From assembly GCA_030824495.1 (NCBI GenBank), contig JAVBXP010000029.1, positions 1 to 64,000 of the forward strand: a stretch of 64,000 nt of DNA, in the 5' to 3' direction. Of the stretch, positions 1 to 9,327 are shown piece by piece. The notes beneath the pieces are model-generated. The model saw nothing but the letters and a program-made list of their open reading frames with translations, did no database searches and was not told the DNA's origin. The position numbers were made by a program, and so were the translations under genes. The stretch comes from a bacterium. Lineage in GTDB: Bacteria; Pseudomonadota; Alphaproteobacteria; Caulobacterales; Caulobacteraceae. Every line of letters starts with the position of its first letter. Positions within the stretch are counted from its first letter, which is position 1.

Positions 1-9
1 GCCCAGATG

Positions 10-51
10 CTGCCCCGCTGGGGGAGCTGTCAGCGAAGCCGACTGAGGGGA
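10..51. repeat. Partial palindromic intergenic repeat (third family)
   Basis: This GC-rich segment before ybgC carries GGGGGAGCTGTCAGCG followed by AAGCCGACTGAGGGG. It resembles one arm of the intergenic palindromes common in proteobacterial genomes. The core GTC-A-GC-GAA-GC-C-GAC can fold with a GAA triloop and one A/C mismatch. The matching arm would lie before the window start, so the element is incomplete here. The remaining bases up to the ybgC start show no gene. Confidence 0.4.
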
Positions 52-93
52 CTTTGACTTGAGGCGAGCGACGCCCCGCCCTACCCTGCCGCC

Positions 94-534
94 ATGAGCA
101 TCGAACCGTCCGCCGGCTTCCTTGAGGGCCGCGAGCATGTCCTGCCGGTGCGGGTCTATTACGAGGACACCGACTTCACCGGCGTCGTTTATCACGGCAA
201 CTATGTCCGCTATTTCGAGCGCGGGCGGTCCGACTTCCTGCGGGTCGCCGGGGTGCGCCACGCCGACCTGCTGGACCGGCCCGATCCGGCCGCCTTCGCC
301 ATCGTCCGCATGGAGATCGATTTCAAGCGCATGGCGCGGATCGACGACGCCCTGGCGGTGCGGACCACCTACGACTCGGCCCGTGGCCCGCGGCTGTTCA
401 TCAGCCAGCGAATCACCCGCGGCGAGGAGCTGGTCTGCCAGGCGCTGGTCGAGGCGGCCTGCATCGACCTTCAGGGCCGGCCGCGAAAGCCGCCGCCCGG
501 CATGCTGGACACCCTGCGCCCGCTGTTTGCGTAA
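94..534 (+). CDS. ybgC: Tol-Pal-associated acyl-CoA thioesterase YbgC
   Basis: A 146-residue single-domain hotdog thioesterase. The family hydrolyses short or medium acyl-CoA thioesters in the cytoplasm and is linked to phospholipid metabolism and the Tol-Pal system. The diagnostic N-terminal stretch at about residues 20-45 reads YYEDTDFTGVVYHGNYVRYF, with the catalytic Asp in EDTD. Length is normal for the family. It is the first gene of the Tol-Pal cluster, 128 bases before tolQ. No good Shine-Dalgarno sequence is seen before the ATG, so the start rests on alignment of the conserved N-terminus. Confidence 0.93.
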   Translation: MSIEPSAGFLEGREHVLPVRVYYEDTDFTGVVYHGNYVRYFERGRSDFLRVAGVRHADLLDRPDPAAFAIVRMEIDFKRMARIDDALAVRTTYDSARGPRLFISQRITRGEELVCQALVEAACIDLQGRPRKPPPGMLDTLRPLFA

Positions 535-662
535 GGTTTCCGTAAAACCACCTTCACTATTTCCGCGTTAGAAGCCGGTTAACCAGACTTGGCGGCCTTA
601 AGTTCGCCACCGCGCGAGGCTTGAACTCGTGCGCCTCATTACCAACGGAGCCCCTGGAGAGC

Positions 663-1364
<702 letters not shown>

Positions 1365-1368
1365 GGCC

Positions 1369-1845
1369 ATGGCGCTATCTGCTCACGACGCCTTTTCCGC
1401 CACCGGCGGCTCGCGCCGTCGCCGCGGCCGCCGCTCGCGCGGCGCGCTCTCGGAAATCAACGTCACCCCGCTGGTCGACGTGATGCTGGTGCTGCTGATC
1501 ATCTTCATGGTCTCGGCGCCCATGCTGACCGTCGGCGTCCCCGTCGAGCTGCCGAAGACCGAAGCCGGCGCGATGGAAGACCAGTCCGAGCCGCTGACCG
1601 TCTCGATCCGGTCCGACGGCGCGATCTTCATCCAGGAAGACGCCGTGCCCTTCTCGGCCATGGCTCCGCGCCTGCGCGCCATGGTCGGCGACCAGGCGGC
1701 CAAGCCGATCTATGTCCGCGCCGACGGCCAGGCGTCCTACGCCGTGGTCGCCCAGGTGATGGCCGCGCTGTCCACCTCGGGCTTCACCACGATCAACCTG
1801 ATCACCGACACCGGCGGCCCATCGTCGGGCGGTGAACAGCGCTGA
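1369..1845 (+). CDS. tolR: Tol-Pal system protein TolR (ExbD family)
   Basis: A 158-residue ExbD/TolR protein with a basic N-terminal tail, one membrane helix at about residues 34-56 and a periplasmic domain. Asp37 within [11 protein letters not shown] is the expected proton-pathway aspartate facing the TolQ channel. It begins 4 bases after the tolQ stop and ends 8 bases before tolA, so the genes are clearly co-transcribed. The basic stretch RRRRGRRSR just before the helix fits positive-inside topology. Confidence 0.95.
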   Translation: MALSAHDAFSATGGSRRRRGRRSRGALSEINVTPLVDVMLVLLIIFMVSAPMLTVGVPVELPKTEAGAMEDQSEPLTVSIRSDGAIFIQEDAVPFSAMAPRLRAMVGDQAAKPIYVRADGQASYAVVAQVMAALSTSGFTTINLITDTGGPSSGGEQR

Positions 1846-1853
1846 GGCCAACA

Positions 1854-2726
1854 ATGGCGCGGCAACAGTCCGAGTTTTCGGCCGCGATGGTCGCATCAGC
1901 CCTGCTGCACGCAGGGGTGATCGTGTCCGCCTTGATCGCATGGCCCTGGAGCCGGCCATTGCCGATGGGCGGCGCAGTGCCGATCAACATCGTCGCCAAC
2001 GCGCCCAGCACCAACCTGGCCCCGGCGATCGAGGCGCCCGAAGAGACGCCTGCTCAGACCGAAGATCCCGTGCTGGACGCCTCGCCGACGCCAGCGGCTC
2101 CCGAACCTGCGCCGACGCCAACCCCGCCGGCTCCGACGCCGAAGGCGGCGCCCCAACCGGCTCCCAAGCCGGTCCCGACGCCCGCTGCGCCGACGCCCAA
2201 ACCTGCCCCAGCGCCCAAGCCCAAGCCGGCCGCCGCAAAGCCACCCGAGAAAGCCGCGCCCCCCGCCAAGCCGGCGCCGAAATCCTCAGGCCTCGATCTC
2301 GACGCTCTGGCCGCCAGCGTCGCCAAGTCGGCGAAAAGCTCGGGCGCGCAGCGCTCGTCCGCCGCCAAGGGCGAAAGCCGCCCGGCGACCGCTCGCGAGG
2401 CGCGGCCTGACCTGGGCTCGGGCCAGGCGGCCGCCGCCGTCGCCGGCATGACCGACGAACTGCAACGCCGCTGGAACCCAAACTGCGAAGTCGAGGGCGG
2501 GCGCGACGTGCGCATCCGCGTGACCTTCACCCTGAGCTCCAGCGGCCAGGTGCTCGGCCAGCCGGACGCCGGCGGCAAGGAGCGCTCCGCCAATCCCGTG
2601 GAGAAGGCCGCCGCCGAACGCGCGATCCGCGCCGTCTTCGCCGCCGCCCCGTTCCGTGACCTGCCACGCCAATTCTACGGCGACCGTATCGCCGTCAATT
2701 TCAACGCCCGCGAAGCCTGCCTCTAA
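1854..2726 (+). CDS. tolA: Cell-envelope integrity protein TolA
   Basis: A 290-residue TonB/TolA-type protein that links the TolQR motor to Pal and TolB across the periplasm. An N-terminal membrane anchor is at about residues 9-31. A long Pro/Ala/Lys-rich linker of low complexity (about 60-150) is followed by a C-terminal globular domain (about 200-290) starting near [13 protein letters not shown]. The linker is proline-rich rather than the helical Ala/Lys/Glu repeat of Escherichia coli TolA, so identity rests mainly on gene order and overall architecture. Its stop codon abuts the tolB leader. Confidence 0.9.
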   Translation: MARQQSEFSAAMVASALLHAGVIVSALIAWPWSRPLPMGGAVPINIVANAPSTNLAPAIEAPEETPAQTEDPVLDASPTPAAPEPAPTPTPPAPTPKAAPQPAPKPVPTPAAPTPKPAPAPKPKPAAAKPPEKAAPPAKPAPKSSGLDLDALAASVAKSAKSSGAQRSSAAKGESRPATAREARPDLGSGQAAAAVAGMTDELQRRWNPNCEVEGGRDVRIRVTFTLSSSGQVLGQPDAGGKERSANPVEKAAAERAIRAVFAAAPFRDLPRQFYGDRIAVNFNAREACL

Positions 2727-2740
2727 TGGAGATCCGTCCC

Positions 2741-4036
2741 ATGCGACTGAAAACCCTGGCCCTGGCGTTTGCGGCCGCGCTGCTGTCCACGTCGGCGATG
2801 GTCGCGCCCGCCCAGGCCCAGATCGAAGTCGACGTGAACCGCGGCGACGTAAAGCCCCTGCCCATAGCCATTCCGGTGTTTGGCGGCGCCCAGGGCGCGG
2901 AGATCGCCCAGGTGATCGCCGGCGACCTGGAACGTTCGGGCCTGTTCGCCCCGATCAACCAGGCGGCCTATATCGAGAAGAACCCGGACGTGAACGTGCA
3001 GCCGCGCTTCGCCGACTGGAAGACAATCAACGCCCAGGCCCTGGTCAACGGTCAGGCGACGGTCGAAGGCGGCCGCCTGACGGTCAACTTCCGGCTTTGG
3101 GACGTCTATTCCGAACAGCCGCTGCTGGGCCTGCAGTTCACCACCACGCCGGAGAACTGGCGCAAGCTGGCGCACAAGATCTCCGACGCCGTCTATGAGC
3201 GGCTGACCGGCGAGAAGGGGTATTTCGACACCCGGATCGTCTTCGTGTCGGAAAGCGGCGGCCGCATCGACCGCAAGAAGCAGCTCGCGATCATGGATCA
3301 AGACGGGGCCAACCCCAGCTACCTGACCGACGGCTCCTACATCGTCATGACCCCCCGGTTCTCTTCGAGCAGCCAGGAAATCACCTATATGGCGCTGCGG
3401 CCGGAAGGCTCGTCGATCTACCTGTTCAATCTGGAATCGGGCCGTCGCGAGACCCTGGGCAACTTCCCCGGCATGGTGTTCGCGCCGCGGTTCTCGCCCG
3501 ATGGCGCCCGCGTCGCCTTCTCGGTGGAGCGCAACGGCAACAGCGACATCTATGTGATGGACCTGCGCAGCCGCAGCAGCGCCAAACTGACCTCCGATCC
3601 GTCGATCGAAACCTCGCCTTCATTCTCTCCCGACGGCTCGCGCATCGTGTACAATTCCGACCGGGGCGGGACCGCCCAGCTCTATGTGATGGACGCCAAT
3701 GGCGGCGGCGGGCGCCGAATTTCATTCGGCTCGGGCCGCTACACCACCCCGGTCTGGAGCCCGACTGGCGACTTCATCGCCTTCACCAAGCAGGCCGGCG
3801 GCCAGTTCCACATCGGCATCATGCGTCCGGACGGCACCGACGAGCGGCTCCTGACCAGCAGCTACATGGATGAGGGCCCCACATGGGCGCCCAATGGGCG
3901 GGTTCTCATGTTCAGCCGCGAGACGCCCGGCGCCGGACCACGCCTGTGGACGGTGGATGTCACCGGCCGGATCCTGCGGGCTGCGCCCTATCCCGGCTCC
4001 GGCTCCGACCCAGCTTGGTCTCCGCTTCAGAATTAA
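2741..4036 (+). CDS. tolB: Tol-Pal system periplasmic beta-propeller TolB
   Basis: A 431-residue secreted protein with an N-terminal alpha/beta domain and a six-bladed propeller of repeated FSPDG..IYVMD units (about residues 190-420). TolB binds Pal and TolA in the periplasm. The signal peptide runs to about residue 27, with cleavage after AQA. An ATG at 2726 overlaps the tolA stop, but the ATG at 2741 has GGAG 8 bases upstream and gives a clean signal peptide, so 2741 is preferred. The gene is co-directional with tolQRA. Confidence 0.95.
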   Translation: MRLKTLALAFAAALLSTSAMVAPAQAQIEVDVNRGDVKPLPIAIPVFGGAQGAEIAQVIAGDLERSGLFAPINQAAYIEKNPDVNVQPRFADWKTINAQALVNGQATVEGGRLTVNFRLWDVYSEQPLLGLQFTTTPENWRKLAHKISDAVYERLTGEKGYFDTRIVFVSESGGRIDRKKQLAIMDQDGANPSYLTDGSYIVMTPRFSSSSQEITYMALRPEGSSIYLFNLESGRRETLGNFPGMVFAPRFSPDGARVAFSVERNGNSDIYVMDLRSRSSAKLTSDPSIETSPSFSPDGSRIVYNSDRGGTAQLYVMDANGGGGRRISFGSGRYTTPVWSPTGDFIAFTKQAGGQFHIGIMRPDGTDERLLTSSYMDEGPTWAPNGRVLMFSRETPGAGPRLWTVDVTGRILRAAPYPGSGSDPAWSPLQN

Positions 4037-4044
4037 CCAGTCCT

Positions 4045-4077
4045 GTCAGGTGTAATATTCCCGCCTGACGGTCTTTT
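4045..4077 (+). terminator. Weak stem-loop between tolB and pal
   Basis: GTCAGG (4045-4050) pairs with CCTGAC (4064-4069) across a 13-base loop and is followed by GGTCTTTTC. The stem is short and the T-run interrupted, so it could be a partial terminator or attenuator that lowers read-through from tolB into pal. Pal has its own strong ribosome site. Confidence 0.35.
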
Positions 4078-4166
4078 CAAATGTCCGGCCCCATAAAACC
4101 CAGGTAGAAACAAGAACTGGCTGTGGGGACCCGCCATCGTCGAAACTTTAAAAAGGAGAAGCCAAC

Positions 4167-4715
4167 GTGCAGAGCTTCAATACCAAGCACGCCCTTCGAC
4201 TGGCCCTAGTTGCGGCCGCCGCCCTGTCCGTGACGGCTTGCGCCTCGCGTCCGAAGCCCGGCCCTGCGCCGGAACCCGCGCCGCCGCCCGCCGTCGCCCC
4301 AACGCCAACCCCGACCCCGGCGCCCGCGCCGTCCGCCACGGTTACACCGGGCACGATCCAAGACTTCGTCGTCAATGTCGGCGAACGCGTCTTCTTCGAC
4401 CTGGACAGCTACTCGGTCCGCGCTGACGCCGCGCCGCTGCTCGACGCCCAAGCCGCCTGGCTGGTGCGCTATCCCAACGTGCAGGTCCGCATCGAAGGCA
4501 ACGCCGACGAACGCGGCACCCGCGAATACAACCTCGCCCTCGGCTCGCGCCGCGCCAATTCGGTGCGTGAGCACCTGGTCTCGCGCGGGGTCGCCCCGTC
4601 GCGCATCTCGACCGTGTCGTTCGGTAAGGAACGTCCGATCGACCCGGGCACGACCGAGGAAGCCTTCCAGCAAAACCGGAACGCCCGCACGGCGATCGTC
4701 GGCGGCGCGCAGTAA
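4167..4715 (+). CDS. pal: Peptidoglycan-associated lipoprotein Pal
   Basis: A 182-residue outer-membrane lipoprotein. The lipobox LSVTAC puts the lipidated cysteine at residue 25. A Pro/Ala-rich linker follows (about 30-60), then an OmpA-like peptidoglycan-binding domain (about 70-180) with the NADERGTREYNLALGSRRA segment that contacts diaminopimelate. The start codon is GTG, supported by AAGGAGAA seven bases upstream. Pal anchors the outer membrane to peptidoglycan and is the outer partner of TolA/TolB. A terminator-like hairpin follows the gene. Confidence 0.95.
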   Translation: MQSFNTKHALRLALVAAAALSVTACASRPKPGPAPEPAPPPAVAPTPTPTPAPAPSATVTPGTIQDFVVNVGERVFFDLDSYSVRADAAPLLDAQAAWLVRYPNVQVRIEGNADERGTREYNLALGSRRANSVREHLVSRGVAPSRISTVSFGKERPIDPGTTEEAFQQNRNARTAIVGGAQ

Positions 4716-4738
4716 GGCCTGCTGGCGAACGAATGCGG

Positions 4739-4771
4739 GAGGGGGCCCATCGGGTCCCCTCTTTGCGTTTT
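4739..4771 (+). terminator. Rho-independent terminator after pal
   Basis: AGGGGGCCC (4740-4748) pairs with GGGTCCCCT (4752-4760) around an ATC loop, with one G-T pair, followed by CTTTGCGTTTTC. The strong stem and T-rich tail, 24 bases after the pal stop, fit an intrinsic terminator. Confidence 0.7.
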
Positions 4772-4825
4772 CACGTCTGACTTATCCGCCCTGAAGAGCC
4801 CCAATTTGGCCGTCCGATCCTGTTG

Positions 4826-5671
4826 ATGATGGACTCCATGATGTTTCGCCGTTTCGCCCTGCCCCTGGCGCTCAGCCTGATCGCCACCACAGCGCTCGCC
4901 CAGGTCCCGATGGACCCGCTAGATGCGCGCGACGCCCGCCGGCTCGACCGCATGGAGCAGGTCATGCGCGAACTGCGCTCGATAGTCTTCCAAGGCCGCG
5001 ACTCCGGAAAGCCGGTCGTCGTGCAGCCGGCCGAAACCGACTACCAACTGCAGGAAGTCTCCCGCCGCCTGGGCGAGTTGGAGCAAAGCCTGACCCGGAT
5101 GACCGGCGACATCGAGAACGCCACCCGCGAAGCGGAACTGGCCAAGCGCGACGCTGAGGCCCTGCGCGCCGAGAACAAGGCGCTGTCGGATCGTCTCACC
5201 GCCTTTGAAAGCAGCGCGACCGCCCCAAGCCCGCCCAATGTCTCGGGCGAGCTGGCCGGCGGCCCATCGGCCAATGCGGGCCTCAGCCCGGCCGAGGCCT
5301 TTTCGCAATCGCGGCAAGCCATGCTAGCCGGCGACTACGCCGCCGCCGAGGCCGGCTTTCGCGACTATGTCGCCGACCATGGCGACAGCGCCAAGGCGCC
5401 CGAAGCCCGCTACTGGCTGGGCAAGACCCTGACCGCGCGGGGCGCGCAGGCCGAGGCGGCCGGCGCCTATATCGGCGCGATCCGCGGCTGGCCCAACACC
5501 AGCTGGGCGCCCGACGCCGTGGTCGAACTGTCGCGCAGCCTGATCGCCCTGAAGAAACCCTCGGACGCCTGCCAGACCCTGGACGAGTTCAAGCGCCGCT
5601 ATCCCAAGGCCCCGGCGGCCGTGCAGAGCCGCGCAGCGGCTGCCCGCACCCAGGCCAAGTGCGCCGCCTGA
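4826..5671 (+). CDS. cpoB: Cell division coordinator CpoB (YbgF)
   Basis: A 281-residue periplasmic protein that coordinates Tol-driven outer-membrane constriction with septal peptidoglycan synthesis. A signal peptide ends near ALAQ (about residue 25). A heptad-rich coiled coil at about 33-130 matches the YbgF trimerisation region. Tetratricopeptide-like repeats occupy about 155-280, beginning AEAFSQSRQAMLAGDYAAAE. Several starts cluster here (TTG 4823; ATG 4826, 4829, 4838, 4841) without a clear ribosome site, so the first residues are uncertain. It overlaps tilS by 13 bases. Confidence 0.9.
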   Translation: MMDSMMFRRFALPLALSLIATTALAQVPMDPLDARDARRLDRMEQVMRELRSIVFQGRDSGKPVVVQPAETDYQLQEVSRRLGELEQSLTRMTGDIENATREAELAKRDAEALRAENKALSDRLTAFESSATAPSPPNVSGELAGGPSANAGLSPAEAFSQSRQAMLAGDYAAAEAGFRDYVADHGDSAKAPEARYWLGKTLTARGAQAEAAGAYIGAIRGWPNTSWAPDAVVELSRSLIALKKPSDACQTLDEFKRRYPKAPAAVQSRAAAARTQAKCAA

Positions 5672-6912
5672 CGACGCCGGTCACCGATCTTCAGGCCGGC
5701 GTTTGCGCCGTCCTGGATCGGCGTCTGAAGCATGAGTCCGCGGCCCCGATCGCCGTCGGACTGTCGGGCGGTGGGGATTCCCACGCCCTGACCTTGATCG
5801 CCGCCGACTGGGCGCGCCGGCATGGTCGCCGCCTGATCATACTCACGGTCGATCACCAACTACGGCAAGAGAGCCGGTACTGGACTAAGGCCTGTACGGC
5901 GCTGGCGGCGCGCCTTGACCTGGAGTTTCACGCCCTCGACTGGATGGGCGACAAACCGGCTCAGGGCCTGTCGGCGGCGGCGCGAACCGCACGCCACCGA
6001 CTGCTGGCCGTCGCCGCCCGCGACCTCGGCGCCCGCGTCATCCTGCTGGGCCACACTGCGAGCGACTTGGACGAAGCCGCAGCCATGCGCCTTGAGGGTT
6101 CGACCACCCCGTCGCCGCGCGAGTGGAGCCCCTCGCCGGTGTGGCCGGAGGGGCGCGAGGTCTTCCTATTGCGGCCGATGCTGGCCCTGGCGCGGGTGGA
6201 GATCCGCGACTGGCTGAGCGCCCAGGGCGAAACCTGGATCGAGGACCCCAGCAACAGCGACCTGCGCTTCGCCCGCGCCCGCGCCCGCGAGGCCGGACCT
6301 ACTCCCGACGGCGTGCTCGGAACCGAGCCTTCCGATGGGCTCGCGGACTTGGCGCGCGCCGTCAGCGCCGATCCAGCCGGAGGGCTCAGCCTGCCTCGCG
6401 CCGCCTTGGCGGCCCCTGACGGCGCCAAGCTGGTCGCGGTCGCCAGCCTGTGCGCGGCGGGCACGGACAGACCGCCGCGCAGCGAGCGCCTGGAACGTCT
6501 CGCCTTGGCGCTAAGAGGGCAGCTACCTGTCACCGCCACCCTGTGCGGCGCGCGTATCGAGGCGGACACACATGAGGTGCGGTTCACGCGTGAGGCCGGG
6601 GAGATCAAACGCGCCAACCTTCCGATGCTGGACTTGATGGGCGAGGGCGTCTGGGACGGGCGGTTTGAAGTGCGCGCGGCGAGACCGGTGCGCATCACCG
6701 CTTTGACTGGTCATGCCGCCCGGCTGCCGGCCGCCGAACGCGAAGCCCTGCGCCGCATTCCACGCGCCGCGAGGGGCGCGCTTCCGATCCTGGTCTCGCA
6801 GGACGGTGACGTCACCTGCCCCATCCTGGCGCCCACCAGCGACGTCACCGTGCGCGCCCTGGCGCTCGAGCGCCTGATGGCCGCCTGTGGAGCCGTCCCA
6901 GACGAGCCCTAG
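5659..6912 (+). CDS. tilS: tRNA(Ile)-lysidine synthetase TilS
   Basis: A 417-residue N-type ATP pyrophosphatase that converts C34 of the CAU-anticodon tRNA-Ile to lysidine, allowing AUA decoding. The PP-loop SGGGDS is at residues 36-41, followed by the HTASDLDEA segment near 130. The start is GTG at 5659, inside the cpoB 3' end, which implies translational coupling. In many alphaproteobacteria ftsH follows this gene; here the next gene is convergent and overlaps the tilS stop by 4 bases, so the order is broken. Confidence 0.92.
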   Translation: MRRLTTPVTDLQAGVCAVLDRRLKHESAAPIAVGLSGGGDSHALTLIAADWARRHGRRLIILTVDHQLRQESRYWTKACTALAARLDLEFHALDWMGDKPAQGLSAAARTARHRLLAVAARDLGARVILLGHTASDLDEAAAMRLEGSTTPSPREWSPSPVWPEGREVFLLRPMLALARVEIRDWLSAQGETWIEDPSNSDLRFARARAREAGPTPDGVLGTEPSDGLADLARAVSADPAGGLSLPRAALAAPDGAKLVAVASLCAAGTDRPPRSERLERLALALRGQLPVTATLCGARIEADTHEVRFTREAGEIKRANLPMLDLMGEGVWDGRFEVRAARPVRITALTGHAARLPAAEREALRRIPRAARGALPILVSQDGDVTCPILAPTSDVTVRALALERLMAACGAVPDEP

Positions 6913-7781
6913 AGGCCGGCCGCTTTCAGCACGTGCTCCACGCCGGCCACGATCGGATCGGCGAACTTCCTGCCCAGCAGGCTGGCGTGGTTGGCGCCAT
7001 GCACATGCGCGACATAGCCATGCCGCGAAGCGTGGGCCGGCGCGGCTTCCAACGCCTTCAGGGGCGCGGCCGCCGGTTCGTCGCCCGCTGTCACCACGGC
7101 CACCGGCAGATCGGGATCAAAGACGCCCGCCTCGCGCCCCTGGTTGGCGGTGCGCACCCAGTTCTGCACCTCGTCCGCCGACCAGCGCGCATGAACCGGA
7201 GAGCCGTAGATGCGGCGTTTTTCCTTCGAGGCTTCGCCTTCCAGCCCGATCATGTCGCCAATCAGCAGCGAGACCGGCCGCATGAAACCCAGCCCGGACC
7301 ATCGCCCGACGAACTTCATGGCTCGGCGATAGGCGTGAACCGCGCGCGCCGCGGTCTTTACGTCCATCATCTCTGGGGTCACCGCATCAACCAGCACGAC
7401 CCCCACGACTTGCTCGCGATTGCGCGGAACGAACACTCGCAACATCAGCCCGGCCATCGAATGGCCAACCACCACAAACGGCCCCTGCTCGCCCATGCGC
7501 TCCAGCATCGCTTCGAGATCGGCGGCGATGGCGTGGCCGTCTCGGGGTTCGCGCCCCGGGTCGGAAAATCCCAGCCCAGCGCGGTCATAGGCGATGCTGC
7601 TCAGACCCTTGGCGGCGAGCCGGTCCTGCACCACGGCCCAATCGGCCGCGCAGCCGAACGAGCCGGCCTCGAGGATGATCATCGGCCGTTCGGACACTGG
7701 TCCGGCCCGTACGGCCCGCATCCGGCGACCGCCGATGTCGATCAGTTCACCCCGCGTCGAGTGGAAACGCTGAGTGGTCAT
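6909..7781 (-). CDS. Alpha/beta fold hydrolase
   Basis: A 290-residue alpha/beta hydrolase without signal peptide. The nucleophile elbow GHSMAG is near residue 105, an oxyanion-type ILEAGSFG near 40, and a candidate terminal catalytic His in GANHASLL near 266. Aspartate is expected after strand 6 (about 205-215). Substrate cannot be read from the sequence. It is convergent with tilS (4-base overlap) and stands alone, divergent from the small membrane protein at 7850. Confidence 0.82.
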   Translation of the reverse strand: MTTQRFHSTRGELIDIGGRRMRAVRAGPVSERPMIILEAGSFGCAADWAVVQDRLAAKGLSSIAYDRAGLGFSDPGREPRDGHAIAADLEAMLERMGEQGPFVVVGHSMAGLMLRVFVPRNREQVVGVVLVDAVTPEMMDVKTAARAVHAYRRAMKFVGRWSGLGFMRPVSLLIGDMIGLEGEASKEKRRIYGSPVHARWSADEVQNWVRTANQGREAGVFDPDLPVAVVTAGDEPAAAPLKALEAAPAHASRHGYVAHVHGANHASLLGRKFADPIVAGVEHVLKAAGL

Positions 7782-7849
7782 CGCAGAACCTTGAGCATCA
7801 GGCCAATCTAGCCGAGGTTGCGGCCAGGTCGATCCTGGAGGCGAAGACG

Positions 7850-8251
7850 ATGTTGCGGCTGATTTTGGGTGTGGTGCTGGGCGTCGTCGTCGGGGCGATC
7901 GTCACCGGCGTGGTCGAGGGCGTGGGGCACACGATTTTTCCGCCGCCCCCCGGCGTCGACCTGACCAATCCGGCCCAGCTTCAGACGGTGATGTCGCGCG
8001 TGCCGTTCGAGGCGAAGATCGCCGTGCTGCTGGCTTGGTTCCTGGGCGTGCTGGCTGGATCGTCCACCGCCAATCTGATCGCCGGCCGGCGAGCCCTGGC
8101 CGGCCGGATAACCAGCCTGCTGATCTTCTGCTTCGCCGCCTGGACCATGACCAGCATTCCGCACCCAGCCTGGTTCGTGGCCGCGGCCTGCGCGGCGATC
8201 CTGTTCGCGGCCTTCGTGGCTGACCGGGCGTTCGGCAAGCCCCGGCTTTAG
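7850..8251 (+). CDS. Small integral membrane protein of unknown function
   Basis: A 133-residue hydrophobic protein with four predicted membrane segments at about residues 3-25, 56-76, 85-105 and 107-126. A proline-rich loop FPPPPGVDL lies after the first helix. GGAGG eight bases upstream supports the ATG. I do not recognise the family. It overlaps the convergent M23 peptidase gene by 4 bases at the 3' end. Confidence 0.75.
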   Translation: MLRLILGVVLGVVVGAIVTGVVEGVGHTIFPPPPGVDLTNPAQLQTVMSRVPFEAKIAVLLAWFLGVLAGSSTANLIAGRRALAGRITSLLIFCFAAWTMTSIPHPAWFVAAACAAILFAAFVADRAFGKPRL

Positions 8252-9024
8252 TCGCCGGCGGTGGCGGCCGCCACCTGCAGGGTGGCGGCGACGCGGCCAT
8301 CCCGGGTCTCGCGCGCCACGCTTCCAACACGCTTGCTCGCCGGGATGCTGGCGACCTGGGCGACACGCACACGCTTGGGATAGTAGGCGGCGGCTTTCAG
8401 CGGCAGGTCCTGCGCCGTAGCGAACTCCCGGTCGATGAAGGCCGCCGGGTTCAGCGGGCGATCGTTCTGCCGAATCTCGAAGTGGAGATGCGGGCCGGTC
8501 GAGGTTCCGCTGGAGCCGATCTTGCCGATCATCGTGCCGCCCTTCACCGCCATGCCCGCCTTGGCGTGCGGATCGATACGGCCAAGATGGGCGTAGAAGC
8601 TGACCAAGCCCTCGCTGTGCCGCACCTCGACATAGCGGCCGTAGGAGGTGCTGCGCCCCGTTTTGGTGATCACCCCGTCGGCGACCGCCACGACCGGCTT
8701 GCCGGACGGCGCGGCGATATCGACGCCCTCATGCAGGCGTCCATGACGCTCCCACGGCATCCGGCGCAAGCCGAACGGAGAATTGACCCCATGCCCCGGC
8801 ACCGGCTCGCCGAATGCGAACTCAGGCGGAGGCGGCGCGGGCGGCGCAGCCGGGACCTGGGCCTCCACCGCGGCGTAGGTCGGCGCCGGCTTGGCGATAT
8901 ACGGGCTAAGCGCAGTGGTGGCGTAGGTGGCGGTCACAACGCTGAGGGTCAGGGCCGTCGCCAGGACGCCCTCGACCCAGAAATGGCGCAAGCGGCCGGC
9001 CCCGGCCAATGTCACTGAATTCAA
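8248..9024 (-). CDS. M23 (LytM/DD-endopeptidase) family metallopeptidase
   Basis: A 258-residue envelope protein: a membrane anchor or uncleaved signal at about residues 17-40, a Pro/Ala linker (about 55-70), then an M23 domain (about 80-205). Zinc ligands are visible in HEGVD near residue 100 and HLHFE near 180, so it should be an active peptidoglycan endopeptidase rather than a degenerate activator. The frame begins with TTG at 9024, with AGAGG at good distance; a GTG three codons in is the alternative. A basic tail of about 45 residues follows the domain. Confidence 0.88.
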   Translation of the reverse strand: MNSVTLAGAGRLRHFWVEGVLATALTLSVVTATYATTALSPYIAKPAPTYAAVEAQVPAAPPAPPPPEFAFGEPVPGHGVNSPFGLRRMPWERHGRLHEGVDIAAPSGKPVVAVADGVITKTGRSTSYGRYVEVRHSEGLVSFYAHLGRIDPHAKAGMAVKGGTMIGKIGSSGTSTGPHLHFEIRQNDRPLNPAAFIDREFATAQDLPLKAAAYYPKRVRVAQVASIPASKRVGSVARETRDGRVAATLQVAAATAGD

Positions 9025-9263
9025 AAAGAACCTCTTCCAGTACAGCCGAGCTTTACTGGGGCCTGCTTGAGGTTAGGCGGCCTAGCTGCGACGATTTCTC
9101 GATATATGCGAGCGTTAAGTGGCCGCCCTTCTAGACGAAAACGTGGCGGCGAGAAGCCCTCTTGGCGGCGCGTATTGTCGCGCGGAGAAACAGGCTTTGC
9201 CTTAGTTTTCTAAAGAAGCGGTTACGCACTCGAATACAGACGCTCGATTCAAAGCCGTCGCCA
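9025..9263. other. Non-coding gap upstream of the M23 peptidase gene
   Basis: No convincing gene is seen here. The segment should hold the promoter of the M23 peptidase (minus strand) and is somewhat richer in A/T than its surroundings. It is bounded by the pnt operon terminator at 9264-9300. No RNA gene or long repeat was recognised. Confidence 0.5.
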
Positions 9264-9300
9264 CAAACGAAAACGGCGCGCCCAGATCCTGGGCGCGCCG
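9264..9300 (-). terminator. Rho-independent terminator of the pnt operon
   Basis: CGGCGCGCCCAG (9274-9285) and CTGGGCGCGCCG (9289-9300) form a perfect 12-bp stem with a 3-base loop. Read on the minus strand it is followed by TTTTCGTTT, 28 bases after the pntB stop. Confidence 0.82.
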
Positions 9301-9327
9301 TCGATAGTGTCGTCGATTGGCCGGAGC

